DNA from: Kaistella jeonii
Lineage (GTDB): Bacteria; Bacteroidota; Bacteroidia; Flavobacteriales; Weeksellaceae
Length of the DNA: 64,000 nucleotides
Direction: 5' to 3'
Assembly: GCF_000812865.1 (NCBI RefSeq)
Contig: NZ_JSYL01000005.1
Coordinates: 124,001-188,000 of the forward strand
The position numbers and the translations under genes were made by a program. The notes beneath the pieces are model-generated. The model had not been told where the DNA came from, did not search any database, and worked only from the letters and a program-made list of their open reading frames with translations. Numbering within the stretch: position 1 is the first letter of the stretch; each line of letters opens with the position of its first letter. Below are positions 27,029-35,936 of this stretch, in pieces.

Positions 27029-29170
27029 TTATTTCACCACTTTCATCTCATTGATCAACCATTTTGCATCTGCATATTTGTCGATGATGAATAGGATATA
27101 TTTCGTATCGACCATGATGTTTCGGCTAAAACGGGGATCGAAATTGATGTCGCTCATCGTTCCTTCCCATTGTCTGTCGAAGTTAAGACCAATTAAATTT
27201 CCGTAAGCATCCAAAGTTGGACTTCCCGAATTTCCGCCGGTCGTATGATTTGTTGCGGTGAAATTTACAGGAACGTCGCCGCTTTTGTCTTTATAGATTC
27301 CATAATCTTTCGTATTATAAAGTTGGATCAGTTTTTTTGGAACATCAAATTCATAATCTCCAGGAACATATTTTTCCATAATTCCCGCAATATGCGTTTG
27401 ATAACCGTAAGTTACAGCATCTCTTGGACTGGAACCTTTGATCTTTCCATAAGTTACACGAAGTGTAGAATTCGCGTCTGGAAAGAAAGTTCGGTTTTTA
27501 TCCGTTTCCATTTGCTGTGCCATGTATTTTTTCTGCAGAACATCGATTTGATTTTGATAATCCGTGAACTGAGAATCTGTCCCTTTCATGTAAGTTTCTC
27601 TAAAATTCATGAAGAGTTTCATCAACGGATCACTTTTTAAATTTTTAATTAAAGCATTTTGATCTGCGAAAACTTTATTAATATCAGTATAAGTTGTTGC
27701 GCCATTGATAGAGCCGCGTCCTGTAATTACTGAGTTTTTTGAGAGCTTTTCGATATCGGCAAGATTTTTTGCTTCATTTTTATATTGATCGAAACCTGCA
27801 GGCAAAAATTTAGATTGTGTTCTGTTTGCATAAAGCGCCAGTAATTTTGCGGTTACTTTCGCATCCAATTCACCATCATAATCCTCATAGATCCCTGATA
27901 ATCTGGATTTAAAACCTTCTAAAGCTTTCGCATCCGTTTTACCGGATTCTGCAGCCTGCATATAGTTGTAGAAGTTATTGGCGAGAGAAAGGGTTTCTGC
28001 ATTTCGAACCGTCTCAGAATAAAAAGATTTATTCAAAGAGTATGGGGATTGCTCCGTATAAAGTCGGTTCAACTCATCGATCGTCGATTTGATCTGTGGA
28101 TTTTTCGCAATTAAAGTCTGCTCATACGCTTTCTTTTTTCCGACCGCATCCGATTTTTTCAAACCTTCGACTTCGCCGATCCATTTTTTCCAGTAATTGG
28201 CTACAGAGGCGTATTTCGAAGCATATTTAATTCTCGTTGCATTGTCAGAACGCATTTTTTCATCTAAAGTTTTCAGGGCAACTTCACGAACCGCGATCAT
28301 GGTTGGATCAGTTTCCGTCATTATTTTTTCTACCGCAATTGCCGGTAAATATTCGGTTGTTTTTCCCGGAAATCCGAATACGAAAGTGAAATCATTTTCC
28401 TGCTTATCTTTAATGGAAACGGGTAAGAAATATTTCGGTTTGTAAGGCACATTGTCTTTCGAATATTCTGCCGGTTTATTGTCTTTATCCGCGTAAATTC
28501 TAAACATAGAGAAATCTCCAGTATGTCTTGGCCAAACCCAGTTATCGGTATCTGAACCAAATTTTCCTATACTTTGCGGCGGTGCTCCAACCAAACGAAT
28601 ATCCTTGTAAGTTTCGATGAGATAAGCGTAATATTTATTACCGTAATACATTGGGCGGATCATTAATTTTTGCCAAGGCTCTAATTTGAAACCAGCTTTT
28701 ACGAATTCCATATTTTTTTTGATGAGCTCTTCAGAAGCTTTTGCATCTAAATTCTGAGTTCCTGCTAAAACTTGTGCGGTAACTTCTTTAATGTCTGAAA
28801 TAAAATCAACCGTAACGCCCGGATTTGGCAGTTCACCATTCATATCTTTCGCCCAGAAACCATCGCTTAAATAATCATGTTCAACACTCGAATGTTTTTG
28901 AATTTGGCCGTAACCACAATGGTGATTCGTTAGAAGCAAACCCTGCGGAGAGATAATTTCTGCGGTACAACCACCATTAAACTGAACAACAGCGTCTTTA
29001 ATACTCGGTTTTGAAGAATCGAAGATCTGTTTTGCGGAAATCTTCATTCCTAAATCTTTCATTTCTTTTTCATTGAGTTCCGTGGGAATCCACATTCCGC
29101 CGTACTGTTGCGCGAATGCCATCACCGCCGGAAATAATACTGCTGAGAGTAAAATATGCTTTCTTTTCAT
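27029..29170 (-). CDS. S46 family dipeptidyl-peptidase, DPP11-like (Asp/Glu-specific)
   Basis: A periplasmic serine exopeptidase that releases N-terminal dipeptides. It has a signal peptide (1-20, AFAQ) and 713 residues, as in the family. The catalytic triad is visible: His84 (TNHHCGY), Asp219 (RHTGDF) and Ser648 (GGNSGSP). Residue 666, 18 positions after the catalytic Ser, is Arg (NFDRQWE). In P. gingivalis the equivalent Arg673 makes DPP11 acidic-specific, while DPP7 has Gly. I therefore infer cleavage after Asp or Glu at P1. It would feed peptide nutrition together with secreted proteases. A terminator follows. Not part of an operon. Confidence 0.92.
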   Translation of the reverse strand: MKRKHILLSAVLFPAVMAFAQQYGGMWIPTELNEKEMKDLGMKISAKQIFDSSKPSIKDAVVQFNGGCTAEIISPQGLLLTNHHCGYGQIQKHSSVEHDYLSDGFWAKDMNGELPNPGVTVDFISDIKEVTAQVLAGTQNLDAKASEELIKKNMEFVKAGFKLEPWQKLMIRPMYYGNKYYAYLIETYKDIRLVGAPPQSIGKFGSDTDNWVWPRHTGDFSMFRIYADKDNKPAEYSKDNVPYKPKYFLPVSIKDKQENDFTFVFGFPGKTTEYLPAIAVEKIMTETDPTMIAVREVALKTLDEKMRSDNATRIKYASKYASVANYWKKWIGEVEGLKKSDAVGKKKAYEQTLIAKNPQIKSTIDELNRLYTEQSPYSLNKSFYSETVRNAETLSLANNFYNYMQAAESGKTDAKALEGFKSRLSGIYEDYDGELDAKVTAKLLALYANRTQSKFLPAGFDQYKNEAKNLADIEKLSKNSVITGRGSINGATTYTDINKVFADQNALIKNLKSDPLMKLFMNFRETYMKGTDSQFTDYQNQIDVLQKKYMAQQMETDKNRTFFPDANSTLRVTYGKIKGSSPRDAVTYGYQTHIAGIMEKYVPGDYEFDVPKKLIQLYNTKDYGIYKDKSGDVPVNFTATNHTTGGNSGSPTLDAYGNLIGLNFDRQWEGTMSDINFDPRFSRNIMVDTKYILFIIDKYADAKWLINEMKVVK

Positions 29171-29390
29171 TTTAAAAATTTGCCCTAAAAATAGGAAAAT
29201 TTTGGGTAACGAAGAAAGGACTATTTTTTAAGAAATTGAACTCTTTTATATAGCAATGAAATTAAATTTTTGGATTTAAATTTTAAAAAAATCATTCATT
29301 AAATTCTGCAACCCGCATCTAATTTTATCCGAATATCAATTTATATCTTAATGAGGTATAATTTTTGAGTAACTTTAACTAAATTAATTC

Positions 29391-29786
29391 ATGGAACTTT
29401 CAGTACAAATTACCTGGCTTTTCATTCTTGCAATTCCGATCGCATGTATTGCGTGGACGGTTACGCACGAAGAAATTTTCAAAGAACCCAGATTATATTG
29501 CGTAGAAAGGTCGCAGGAATGTAAGAAATTGGTTGAGCGAAAGTTCTTTTACCTTTTCACCTGCGAGTACTGTTTCAGTCATTACATTACAGCGGTATTT
29601 TTGATCATTACGAAATATAAACTTCTGTATGATGATTGGCGGGGTTATCTCGTTTCATTGTTTGCGTTGGTTTTTATTGCAAATATTTATATGAGCCTCT
29701 TTGCTTTTTTGCGACAAAGTTTAAAAGTGGAAAAAATCGAAGCCAAACTAAAAGATAAGGAGCTGAAAGAAGAAATTAATAAATAA
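29391..29786 (+). CDS. Small membrane protein with paired cysteines, unknown function
   Basis: A 131-residue protein with three predicted membrane helices (about 7-24, 62-78, 86-106), a short cytoplasmic loop and a charged C-terminal coiled helix (LKVEKIEAKLKDKELKEEI). Cysteines occur in LYCVERSQEC and in FTCEYCFSHY; the latter CxxC just before a helix resembles DUF1360-type membrane proteins, but the match is weak. The next gene begins 12 bp downstream, so the two are probably co-transcribed. Function unknown. Confidence 0.65.
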   Translation: MELSVQITWLFILAIPIACIAWTVTHEEIFKEPRLYCVERSQECKKLVERKFFYLFTCEYCFSHYITAVFLIITKYKLLYDDWRGYLVSLFALVFIANIYMSLFAFLRQSLKVEKIEAKLKDKELKEEINK

Positions 29787-29798
29787 TAAAATAAATTT

Positions 29799-30275
29799 AT
29801 GGAAAACACGGAAAGACTTCAGAATTATGAATTTGAAAATTACACCATTATCACCAATTTTGAAACCTATAATGATGCGGTCGATTATGCCTCGGAGAAA
29901 GGCGGTGAATTGGTTGAAGTTGGGTTTACCAATGGTCATGATAATCCAGAACCTAACGCAAGCGGCCATTTAGTAGAGTTAAAGAAGACCTTTCGGGTAG
30001 GTTTGGATCCTGAATATCAGGTTTTATATTCCGATGATGCTAAATTTCAGGAAATGGCGGAAGTTATTCTGGAGAATATGAAAGAAAAAGAAAATGATAT
30101 CGCACCTGAAGACTGGATTTCTGATCAGAATATCGCACAGGGAGACCGAATTATCATCATCAAAAATGGCGACGTAAATACAGTTACCACGAGAGAAAGA
30201 ATTAAATATTTGATGCGCGGAAACTTATATGAGCTTGCGGTAAGAATTGAAAATAATGATATAAAAGAGGCGTAG
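29799..30275 (+). CDS. Conserved hypothetical cytoplasmic protein
   Basis: A 158-residue soluble acidic protein with no signal peptide and no motif I recognise. It opens with YTIITNFETYNDAVDYASEKGGELVEVGFT, which reads as a strand-helix-strand unit, and ends with a mixed region (GDRIIIIKNGDVNTVTTRERIKYLM). Codon use matches its neighbours. It follows the membrane protein by 12 bp and ends at a strong terminator, so these form a two-gene operon. Confidence 0.6.
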   Translation: MENTERLQNYEFENYTIITNFETYNDAVDYASEKGGELVEVGFTNGHDNPEPNASGHLVELKKTFRVGLDPEYQVLYSDDAKFQEMAEVILENMKEKENDIAPEDWISDQNIAQGDRIIIIKNGDVNTVTTRERIKYLMRGNLYELAVRIENNDIKEA

Positions 30276-30293
30276 TTCTCTTTTCTAATAAAA

Positions 30294-30334
30294 AAATTTC
30301 GGCGACGGTTCTTCAACTGTCGCCGAAATAATTT
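30294..30334 (+). terminator. Terminator of the 29.4-30.3 kb operon
   Basis: A 15-bp stem (30296-30310 with 30315-30329, core TTTCGGCGAC) with a CTTC loop, followed by AATTTT. Confidence 0.88.
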
Positions 30335-30383
30335 TATAGAACAATATATTGTGAAGTTTTAAATCTGATGCTTTATCTCAAAT

Positions 30384-31595
30384 TTAAATTTCTGTCGTCT
30401 CATTTCTAATGATCTCCGCTTTTGCTGCCAACTCTTTCGGATCGTCTTGAGTGTCATAAAACAGCCATTCTACCGCTCTTGGAAATTCCTGTGACCAAAA
30501 AAATTCCTGGTGTTTTCCTTCGTGATTAATGCTGATTTTAAATTCAAACTGCAAGGAGTGCGAATCTTCCCAACCTTCCATTGTTTTTTCGAAAAGTTGA
30601 ATTCTTTCCGTCATTTGTGAACCTTCTAATTCACCGCCGTAGAGGTAAACTTTAATATCATAAGGATTTTTAAAGTTCATTTGTGGAAAATTATTTTCCG
30701 GATTGATCCAAAGCGACGGTGAGAAAATCATCAGTTTCGAATACACTTCCGGATATAAAAATCCACTGTAAATACTGATCAATGCTCCTAAAGAACTGCC
30801 ACCAATTCCAGTAAATTCCCGCTCTGGTTTTGTACGGTAAACGGAATCAACATAAGGTTTCAAAGTATCTGCAAGGAAACGAATGTATTTTTTTCCTTCT
30901 GCATTTTCAGTGATCGAATTATTATCTAAAACGTATTCTTTGATCCGGTCTTCACTACCATTTTCGATGGCAATGATGATGACGTCGCCTCGTCCATATT
31001 CTGCGAGGATCGACATTTTCTGGTCTATTTCCCAGTTTCCAAAAGCCGAACCTTCATTAAAAAGATTCTGAGCATCATGCAGATAAAGAACGGGATAATC
31101 TTTCTTGGTTTTATGATAATTGTAGGGTAGAAGTGCCCAGATTTTTCTCGTGCGGTTCAACTGTGGGATAAAAAATTTCTCAGAAATTATTTCAACAATT
31201 GGGAAGAATTCTTTTTTGAACGGTCCCCAGTTTACACGCCATCTTTCGACATGATCTTCTTTTTCGCTGTCAGATTTATTCGCTTTTCTGTTCGGCGTGA
31301 TATTTCCGAAACGGTCGATCTCTACATTTCCCCAACCTCCACGGGTATATTTATATTCAATAGCTTCCGGAAGTTTCTCATCTTCAATATCGATCGTATA
31401 AGAATTTGTATCGATAAGTTTAAGTTGAAAAGTTAAATCTTTCGGATCCCATTTGTTAAAATTCCCGGTAATAAATACGGGTCTGTCGTCATCTTCATTA
31501 GATATTATCGTGAAATTCATTTCTTGTTCTGCTGTTTTTGAAGGTCTAAAAATAAGAATTTTAATTTGTAAATGTTTCTGTTCTGGAAAATGCAA
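30384..31595 (-). CDS. Alpha/beta-hydrolase esterase (Fes/esterase D-like) with N-terminal glycogen-binding-like domain
   Basis: A 403-residue cytoplasmic protein. The N-terminal part (about 27-115) contains FITGNFNKWDP and IEYKYTRGGWGNVEIDRFGN, as in AMPK/isoamylase-type carbohydrate-binding modules. The C-terminal part is an esterase domain of the enterochelin-esterase type with VLYLHDAQNLFN, nucleophile Ser268 in GGSSLGA, and a late His in INHEGKHQEFFW. Substrate unknown; a carbohydrate ester is an inference from the N-terminal module and from the divergent neighbours glgB and glgA. The start could also be the ATG at 31520 (MNFTIISNEDDD), which drops 25 residues of weak character. Confidence 0.75.
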   Translation of the reverse strand: MHFPEQKHLQIKILIFRPSKTAEQEMNFTIISNEDDDRPVFITGNFNKWDPKDLTFQLKLIDTNSYTIDIEDEKLPEAIEYKYTRGGWGNVEIDRFGNITPNRKANKSDSEKEDHVERWRVNWGPFKKEFFPIVEIISEKFFIPQLNRTRKIWALLPYNYHKTKKDYPVLYLHDAQNLFNEGSAFGNWEIDQKMSILAEYGRGDVIIIAIENGSEDRIKEYVLDNNSITENAEGKKYIRFLADTLKPYVDSVYRTKPEREFTGIGGSSLGALISIYSGFLYPEVYSKLMIFSPSLWINPENNFPQMNFKNPYDIKVYLYGGELEGSQMTERIQLFEKTMEGWEDSHSLQFEFKISINHEGKHQEFFWSQEFPRAVEWLFYDTQDDPKELAAKAEIIRNETTEI

Positions 31596-31693
31596 TTCGT
31601 TTTCTTCTTTACACTAATGATTTTAAGTTATGATTTGAGAATCGGTAATTTAATCATAAATCATTTTCCGACTGTTTTTACTTTTATTTTAAA

Positions 31694-31701
31694 TATATTT
31701 G
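31694..31701 (+). promoter_or_regulatory. -7 element for glgB-glgA
   Basis: TATATTTG, 61 bases before the glgB ATG. The -33 part is not clear. Confidence 0.45.
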
Positions 31702-31762
31702 AGGTGTAAAAGGCGGATTTCTGGATAACCTAAAATTTTCACCTTTTTTAATTCTTAAAACT

Positions 31763-33919
31763 ATGGAAAAAGTCCTGCCTCATTCCTTATTTACCGATCA
31801 TGATATCTATCTTTTCCGCGAAGGAAAGCACTACAAATTATACGATAAATTCGGTTCTCATAATGCGGAAATCGATGGTGTAAAAGGCGTTTATTTTGCA
31901 GTTTGGGCACCTTTTGCAAAGAAGGTTTCCGTCATCGGTGATTTTAATGACTGGCATTCTGAAACGCACAATTTATTACCACGATGGGACAGTTCCGGTA
32001 TTTGGGAAGGCTTTATTCCCAATTTAAAATGGGGCGATATTTACAAATACGGAATTCGAACCAATAAAGATATTCTCCTCGAAAAAGGTGATCCTTTTGC
32101 GCTGAGTTGGGAACAAAATGTTCAGGCGAGTTCTGTCATTTCAACAACCTGGTACGAGTGGAATGATGAAAACTGGATGGCTGAACGCTGGAAAAGTAAT
32201 GCTCTCAATGCTCCGATTTCCGTTTACGAAATGCACCTCGGTTCCTGGATGCGCGGACTAGATGATCCGACAAGATTTTTCAATTATCGCGAAATTGCAG
32301 AACGGCTCGTTCCTTATTTGATGGAGATGAATTTTACCCACGTAGAATTTATGCCGGTCATGGAATATCCTTATGATCCAAGTTGGGGTTATCAGGTGAC
32401 CGGATTTTTCGCGGCAACTTCCCGTTTCGGTTCGCCTCAGGATTTAATGTTTTTAATTAATGAGCTTCACAGGAATAATATTGGGGTCATTCTCGATTGG
32501 GTTCCTTCTCATTTTCCGGGCGATGCAAACGGTTTGCATTATTTTGATGGAACTTTTCTCTACGAACACGAAGATCCGCGAAAAGGTTTTCACCCCGACT
32601 GGAAATCCTATATTTTTAATTATGGAAGACCGGAAGTAAAATCTTTTTTAATTTCAAATGCCATGTTTTGGCTCGACCGTTACCATGCCGATGGATTGCG
32701 TGTTGATGCGGTAACTTCGATGCTGCATTTAGATTATTCGAGGAATGAAGGCGAATGGGAGCCCAATGTTGAAGGTGGAAATGTGAATTTGGAAGCAAAA
32801 TTATTTTTGCAGGAATTCAACACTGCAGTTTACAAAGAGTTCCCCGATATTATGACGATTGCTGAAGAAAGTTCTGACTTTCCGATGCTCACAAGACCTG
32901 TTCACGACGGCGGAATAGGTTTCGGTATGAAATGGATGATGGGCTGGATGCACGATACCTTAAAATATTTTAAAGAAGATCCAACCGGCCGAAAATATTT
33001 GCATAATAAGATCACATTTGCATCGATGTACGTCTATAATGAAAATTATATGATGCCCCTTTCTCATGATGAAGTTGTGCATGGAAAATCGAGTTTAATT
33101 TATAAAATGCCGGGAGACGAATGGCAGAAATTCGCCAATCTTCGCGCTTTATACACTTATATGTTTACGCATCCGGGAGCAAAACTTCTTTTTATGGGCG
33201 ATGAATTCGGCCAAACTAATGAATGGAATTTTAAGATTTCCCTCGATTGGCATTTGCTGAAATATCCTGTTCATAAAGGTTTGCAGGATTTTGTTAGAGA
33301 TTTAAATATTCTCTACAGAACTGAAACTTCTCTTTACGAAAATCAGTTTAAACCGGAAGGATTTGAGTGGGTTGAAGCCAATGATTGTGATAATTCGATT
33401 TTTATTTATTTGAGGAAAGGTAAGGTCGAAGATGATGTTTTGATGATCGTTTTAAATTTAACGCTTCGAGTTTTCGACTACAAAATTGGCGTTGACGAAG
33501 GCACAAACTGGGAAGTTATTTTAAATTCAGATGACGAAAAATATGGTGGAAGTGGCGTAAAAGCAGTTATCGTAGATGAAGAAGATGATGAATGGATGTT
33601 CCGTCCCAATGCAATTATTTTAAATTTACCACCACTTTCTGGAGTCGTTTTGAAACAGAAAAAATCGATTAAAAGGAAGAAGAGTACCGTTTCGAAAACA
33701 GCTAAGAAAATGGACTCTACAGCGAAAAAATCGGTGGTTCCCAAAACAAAATCGCCAGAAGTTGTCAAAAGTAAAGCGTTAGATAAAAAAGGCGAAACTG
33801 AAGTGAAAACTGAAAGTAGTACGGCAAATAAATCTAAACCTGCGGTTAAAGTTTCCAGGATTAAAAAAGTGATCACTGAAGCTGCACCTGAATTAAAAAA
33901 GATTACTAAGAAAAAATAG
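31763..33919 (+). CDS. glgB: 1,4-alpha-glucan branching enzyme with Lys-rich C-terminal tail
   Basis: Introduces alpha-1,6 branches in glycogen. Domains: an N-terminal CBM48 (VYFAVWAPFAKKVSVIGDFNDW, about 43-64), a GH13 barrel with DWVPSHFPGD, nucleophile Asp315 (LRVDAVTSML), acid Glu368 (IAEESSDFP) and LSHDEVVHGK, and a C-terminal all-beta domain ending near residue 632. The family normally ends there. This protein continues for 86 residues (633-718), of which 27 are Lys, rich in Ser, Thr, Pro and Ala and resembling histone H1-like tails. No frameshift is needed to explain it. glgA follows after 66 bp on the same strand, forming a glycogen synthesis operon; glgC is not in the window. Confidence 0.94.
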   Translation: MEKVLPHSLFTDHDIYLFREGKHYKLYDKFGSHNAEIDGVKGVYFAVWAPFAKKVSVIGDFNDWHSETHNLLPRWDSSGIWEGFIPNLKWGDIYKYGIRTNKDILLEKGDPFALSWEQNVQASSVISTTWYEWNDENWMAERWKSNALNAPISVYEMHLGSWMRGLDDPTRFFNYREIAERLVPYLMEMNFTHVEFMPVMEYPYDPSWGYQVTGFFAATSRFGSPQDLMFLINELHRNNIGVILDWVPSHFPGDANGLHYFDGTFLYEHEDPRKGFHPDWKSYIFNYGRPEVKSFLISNAMFWLDRYHADGLRVDAVTSMLHLDYSRNEGEWEPNVEGGNVNLEAKLFLQEFNTAVYKEFPDIMTIAEESSDFPMLTRPVHDGGIGFGMKWMMGWMHDTLKYFKEDPTGRKYLHNKITFASMYVYNENYMMPLSHDEVVHGKSSLIYKMPGDEWQKFANLRALYTYMFTHPGAKLLFMGDEFGQTNEWNFKISLDWHLLKYPVHKGLQDFVRDLNILYRTETSLYENQFKPEGFEWVEANDCDNSIFIYLRKGKVEDDVLMIVLNLTLRVFDYKIGVDEGTNWEVILNSDDEKYGGSGVKAVIVDEEDDEWMFRPNAIILNLPPLSGVVLKQKKSIKRKKSTVSKTAKKMDSTAKKSVVPKTKSPEVVKSKALDKKGETEVKTESSTANKSKPAVKVSRIKKVITEAAPELKKITKKK

Positions 33920-33985
33920 AACGCTCGAATTATTTTAAATTCACTCATTTCTAATCGTGAATTTTGAAATTTAGAAAATTGAAAT

Positions 33986-35392
33986 ATGAAGATTTTTAAC
34001 CTTTCCATGGAATGTTATCCTGTTGCAAAAGTCGGTGGACTCGCCGATGTAGTAGGAGCTTTGCCAAAATATCTGAATAAAATTGAAGGCGTTGAAGCCA
34101 GCGTAATCATGCCGTGGTACAATAAACCTTTTGTTCACGATCACAATTTCGAAATTGTTTTTGATGGATGGATTCACCAAAGTGTGCACACTTTTCAGGT
34201 TCAGGTGATGAAGGAAAGAAGTCAGTCTTTAGGTTTCGATTTATATTTGGTCAAGATCCCCGGACTTTTAGACCGCGATAATCCTTATGGTTATTGGGAT
34301 GAAAGTCAACAGTTTTTAGCTTTTCAGCACGGCGTTTTGCACTGGCTTTCGGCGATGAAGATTCGACCGGATATTTTGCACTGTCACGATTATCACACCG
34401 GATTAATTCCGTTCATGATTGAAAATTGTCCCGAATTTAATTTTTTGAAAGGCGTAAAAACCATCGGCACCATTCACAACGGAGAATATCAAGGACAAAT
34501 GCGATGGGATATGGCGAATTATATGCCGTGGTTTTATGGGGAACAATGGGGATTTCTCGATTGGAATGGCTACATCAATCCATTGGCGTCGATGATTAAA
34601 TGTTGTCACGCCTTTAATGCAGTTTCTGACGGTTACATGCAGGAACTTTTTCAGAGTTTCCGCGGTTTGGAAAGTTTAGTTCGGCAAGAAGGTAGCAAAG
34701 CTTACGGAATTATCAATGGTATTGATACCGAAGTTTGGGATCCTGAAACAGATGCTTTCCTGGATTTTAATTTTAGTAAGAAAGATGCATTAGAAGGAAA
34801 ATGGAAAAATAAAAAAGCCTTGTGTGAGGAATACGGTTTAAATCCCGATCTGCCTTTATTCAGTTTTATCGGAAGATTCGCCGGAGAAAAAGGCGCAGAT
34901 TTTCTACCTGAAATTGTATGGAAAAGCATTCAGCAGACAGAAGGAAGACTGAATATTATGATTTTAGGTTCAGGTGAAAAAAAGATAGAAAATCAACTTC
35001 TGGAGTTAAATGGAACTTATTCCAATTTTGCGCTTGACCTCGGATACAAAGAATATCTCTCTCACAAAATTTATGCTTCTTCAGATTTTCTTTTAATGCC
35101 TTCCCGCGTAGAACCTTGCGGACTGAATCAAATGTATGCAATGCGTTACGGGACAATTCCCATTGTGCGGTACATTGGCGGCTTGCGTGATACAGTGGAA
35201 GATATTTCAACAGGAGGAAGTGGAATTAATTTTGGAAGCGCCACTGCAGAAGATGCTGTAAATGCGATGCACAGAGCGATGCATATTTATCACGACCATG
35301 ATCTGATGAAGAATTTGGTGCGATCGAATATGAATTATGATTTTTCCTGGGATCACTCGGCGCAATTGTATCTAGAGCTTTATCGAAAATAA
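33986..35392 (+). CDS. glgA: Glycogen synthase (GT5)
   Basis: Elongates alpha-1,4-glucan from ADP-glucose (bacterial type). The 468-residue protein carries the N-terminal sugar-nucleotide motif AKVGGLADVVGALP (K-x-G-G, about 14-27), HCHDYHTG, IGTIHNGEYQG, NGIDTEVWDP, FIGRFAGEKGAD, and the C-terminal donor-site motif PSRVEPCGLNQMYAMRYGTIPIVRYIGGLRDTV (residue block about 372-404). It lies 66 bp behind glgB without a terminator between, so the two are likely co-transcribed. It has a normal length, with no fusion. Confidence 0.94.
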   Translation: MKIFNLSMECYPVAKVGGLADVVGALPKYLNKIEGVEASVIMPWYNKPFVHDHNFEIVFDGWIHQSVHTFQVQVMKERSQSLGFDLYLVKIPGLLDRDNPYGYWDESQQFLAFQHGVLHWLSAMKIRPDILHCHDYHTGLIPFMIENCPEFNFLKGVKTIGTIHNGEYQGQMRWDMANYMPWFYGEQWGFLDWNGYINPLASMIKCCHAFNAVSDGYMQELFQSFRGLESLVRQEGSKAYGIINGIDTEVWDPETDAFLDFNFSKKDALEGKWKNKKALCEEYGLNPDLPLFSFIGRFAGEKGADFLPEIVWKSIQQTEGRLNIMILGSGEKKIENQLLELNGTYSNFALDLGYKEYLSHKIYASSDFLLMPSRVEPCGLNQMYAMRYGTIPIVRYIGGLRDTVEDISTGGSGINFGSATAEDAVNAMHRAMHIYHDHDLMKNLVRSNMNYDFSWDHSAQLYLELYRK

Positions 35393-35453
35393 GTTACTCC
35401 TTTAAAATTCTTCTTGATAAATTTCATTTAACCCATTTATTGATCAAATTTAG

Positions 35454-35825
35454 ATGTTAATACCTACGCTCAGTACTTTTTGGAGGGAAAAAAGATATCG
35501 TCAACTGACCGTCAGTACAATCGGTGTTCTAGTTTTAGGAATTATCGGATACCATTTTTTGGAAGGCTGGAGTTGGCTCGACTGCATTAATTACGCAGTT
35601 TCAATAATGGTAACTACGGGAAATGCCGAAGTTTATCCGAAATCTGACTGGGGAAAAATATTCAATGTTTTCTACATGGTTTTAAGTGTGTTTTTAATTT
35701 TATTCTTTATCAATACGCTTCAGCAACACTTCCATGAAAGCCGACAGTCAGGAAAGATAAAACGCAAAAGACACCAGAAAATTATTGAAAAAAAAATCAC
35801 GACACAGTTAAGCGACGACGAATAA
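35454..35825 (+). CDS. Small two-helix channel-like protein with degenerate pore motif
   Basis: A 123-residue inner-membrane protein with the layout of Ion_trans_2 potassium channels: helix 1 (about 19-35), a pore-loop-like region (INYAVSIMVTTGNAEVYPKSDWGK) and helix 2 (about 69-87), then a basic cytoplasmic tail (KIKRKRHQKIIEKKI). The K+ selectivity signature TVGYGD is replaced by TTGNAEV, so potassium selectivity is doubtful. It may be an accessory subunit or a degenerate channel. It follows glgA by 61 bp on the same strand. Start at ATG 35454. Confidence 0.6.
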   Translation: MLIPTLSTFWREKRYRQLTVSTIGVLVLGIIGYHFLEGWSWLDCINYAVSIMVTTGNAEVYPKSDWGKIFNVFYMVLSVFLILFFINTLQQHFHESRQSGKIKRKRHQKIIEKKITTQLSDDE

Positions 35826-35912
35826 TTTTGGATATTTTTCCTTCTAAAATTTAGAAATATTATTCAAAATAAATTTTCTCTCATCTAATAACCTCAGAAA
35901 CTTATAAAACCG

Positions 35913-35920
35913 TAAGTTTG
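35913..35920 (+). promoter_or_regulatory. -7 element of the EamA permease gene
   Basis: TAAGTTTG, 16 bases before the ATG at 35937. Confidence 0.5.
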
Positions 35921-35936
35921 CAGGCTGAAAAAAAGA

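Noticed and set aside
33478-34008. Antisense open frame of 176 codons across the glgB tail and glgA start
   Set aside because: It arises from the low-complexity Lys-rich coding sequence read in reverse, without start context or family motif.
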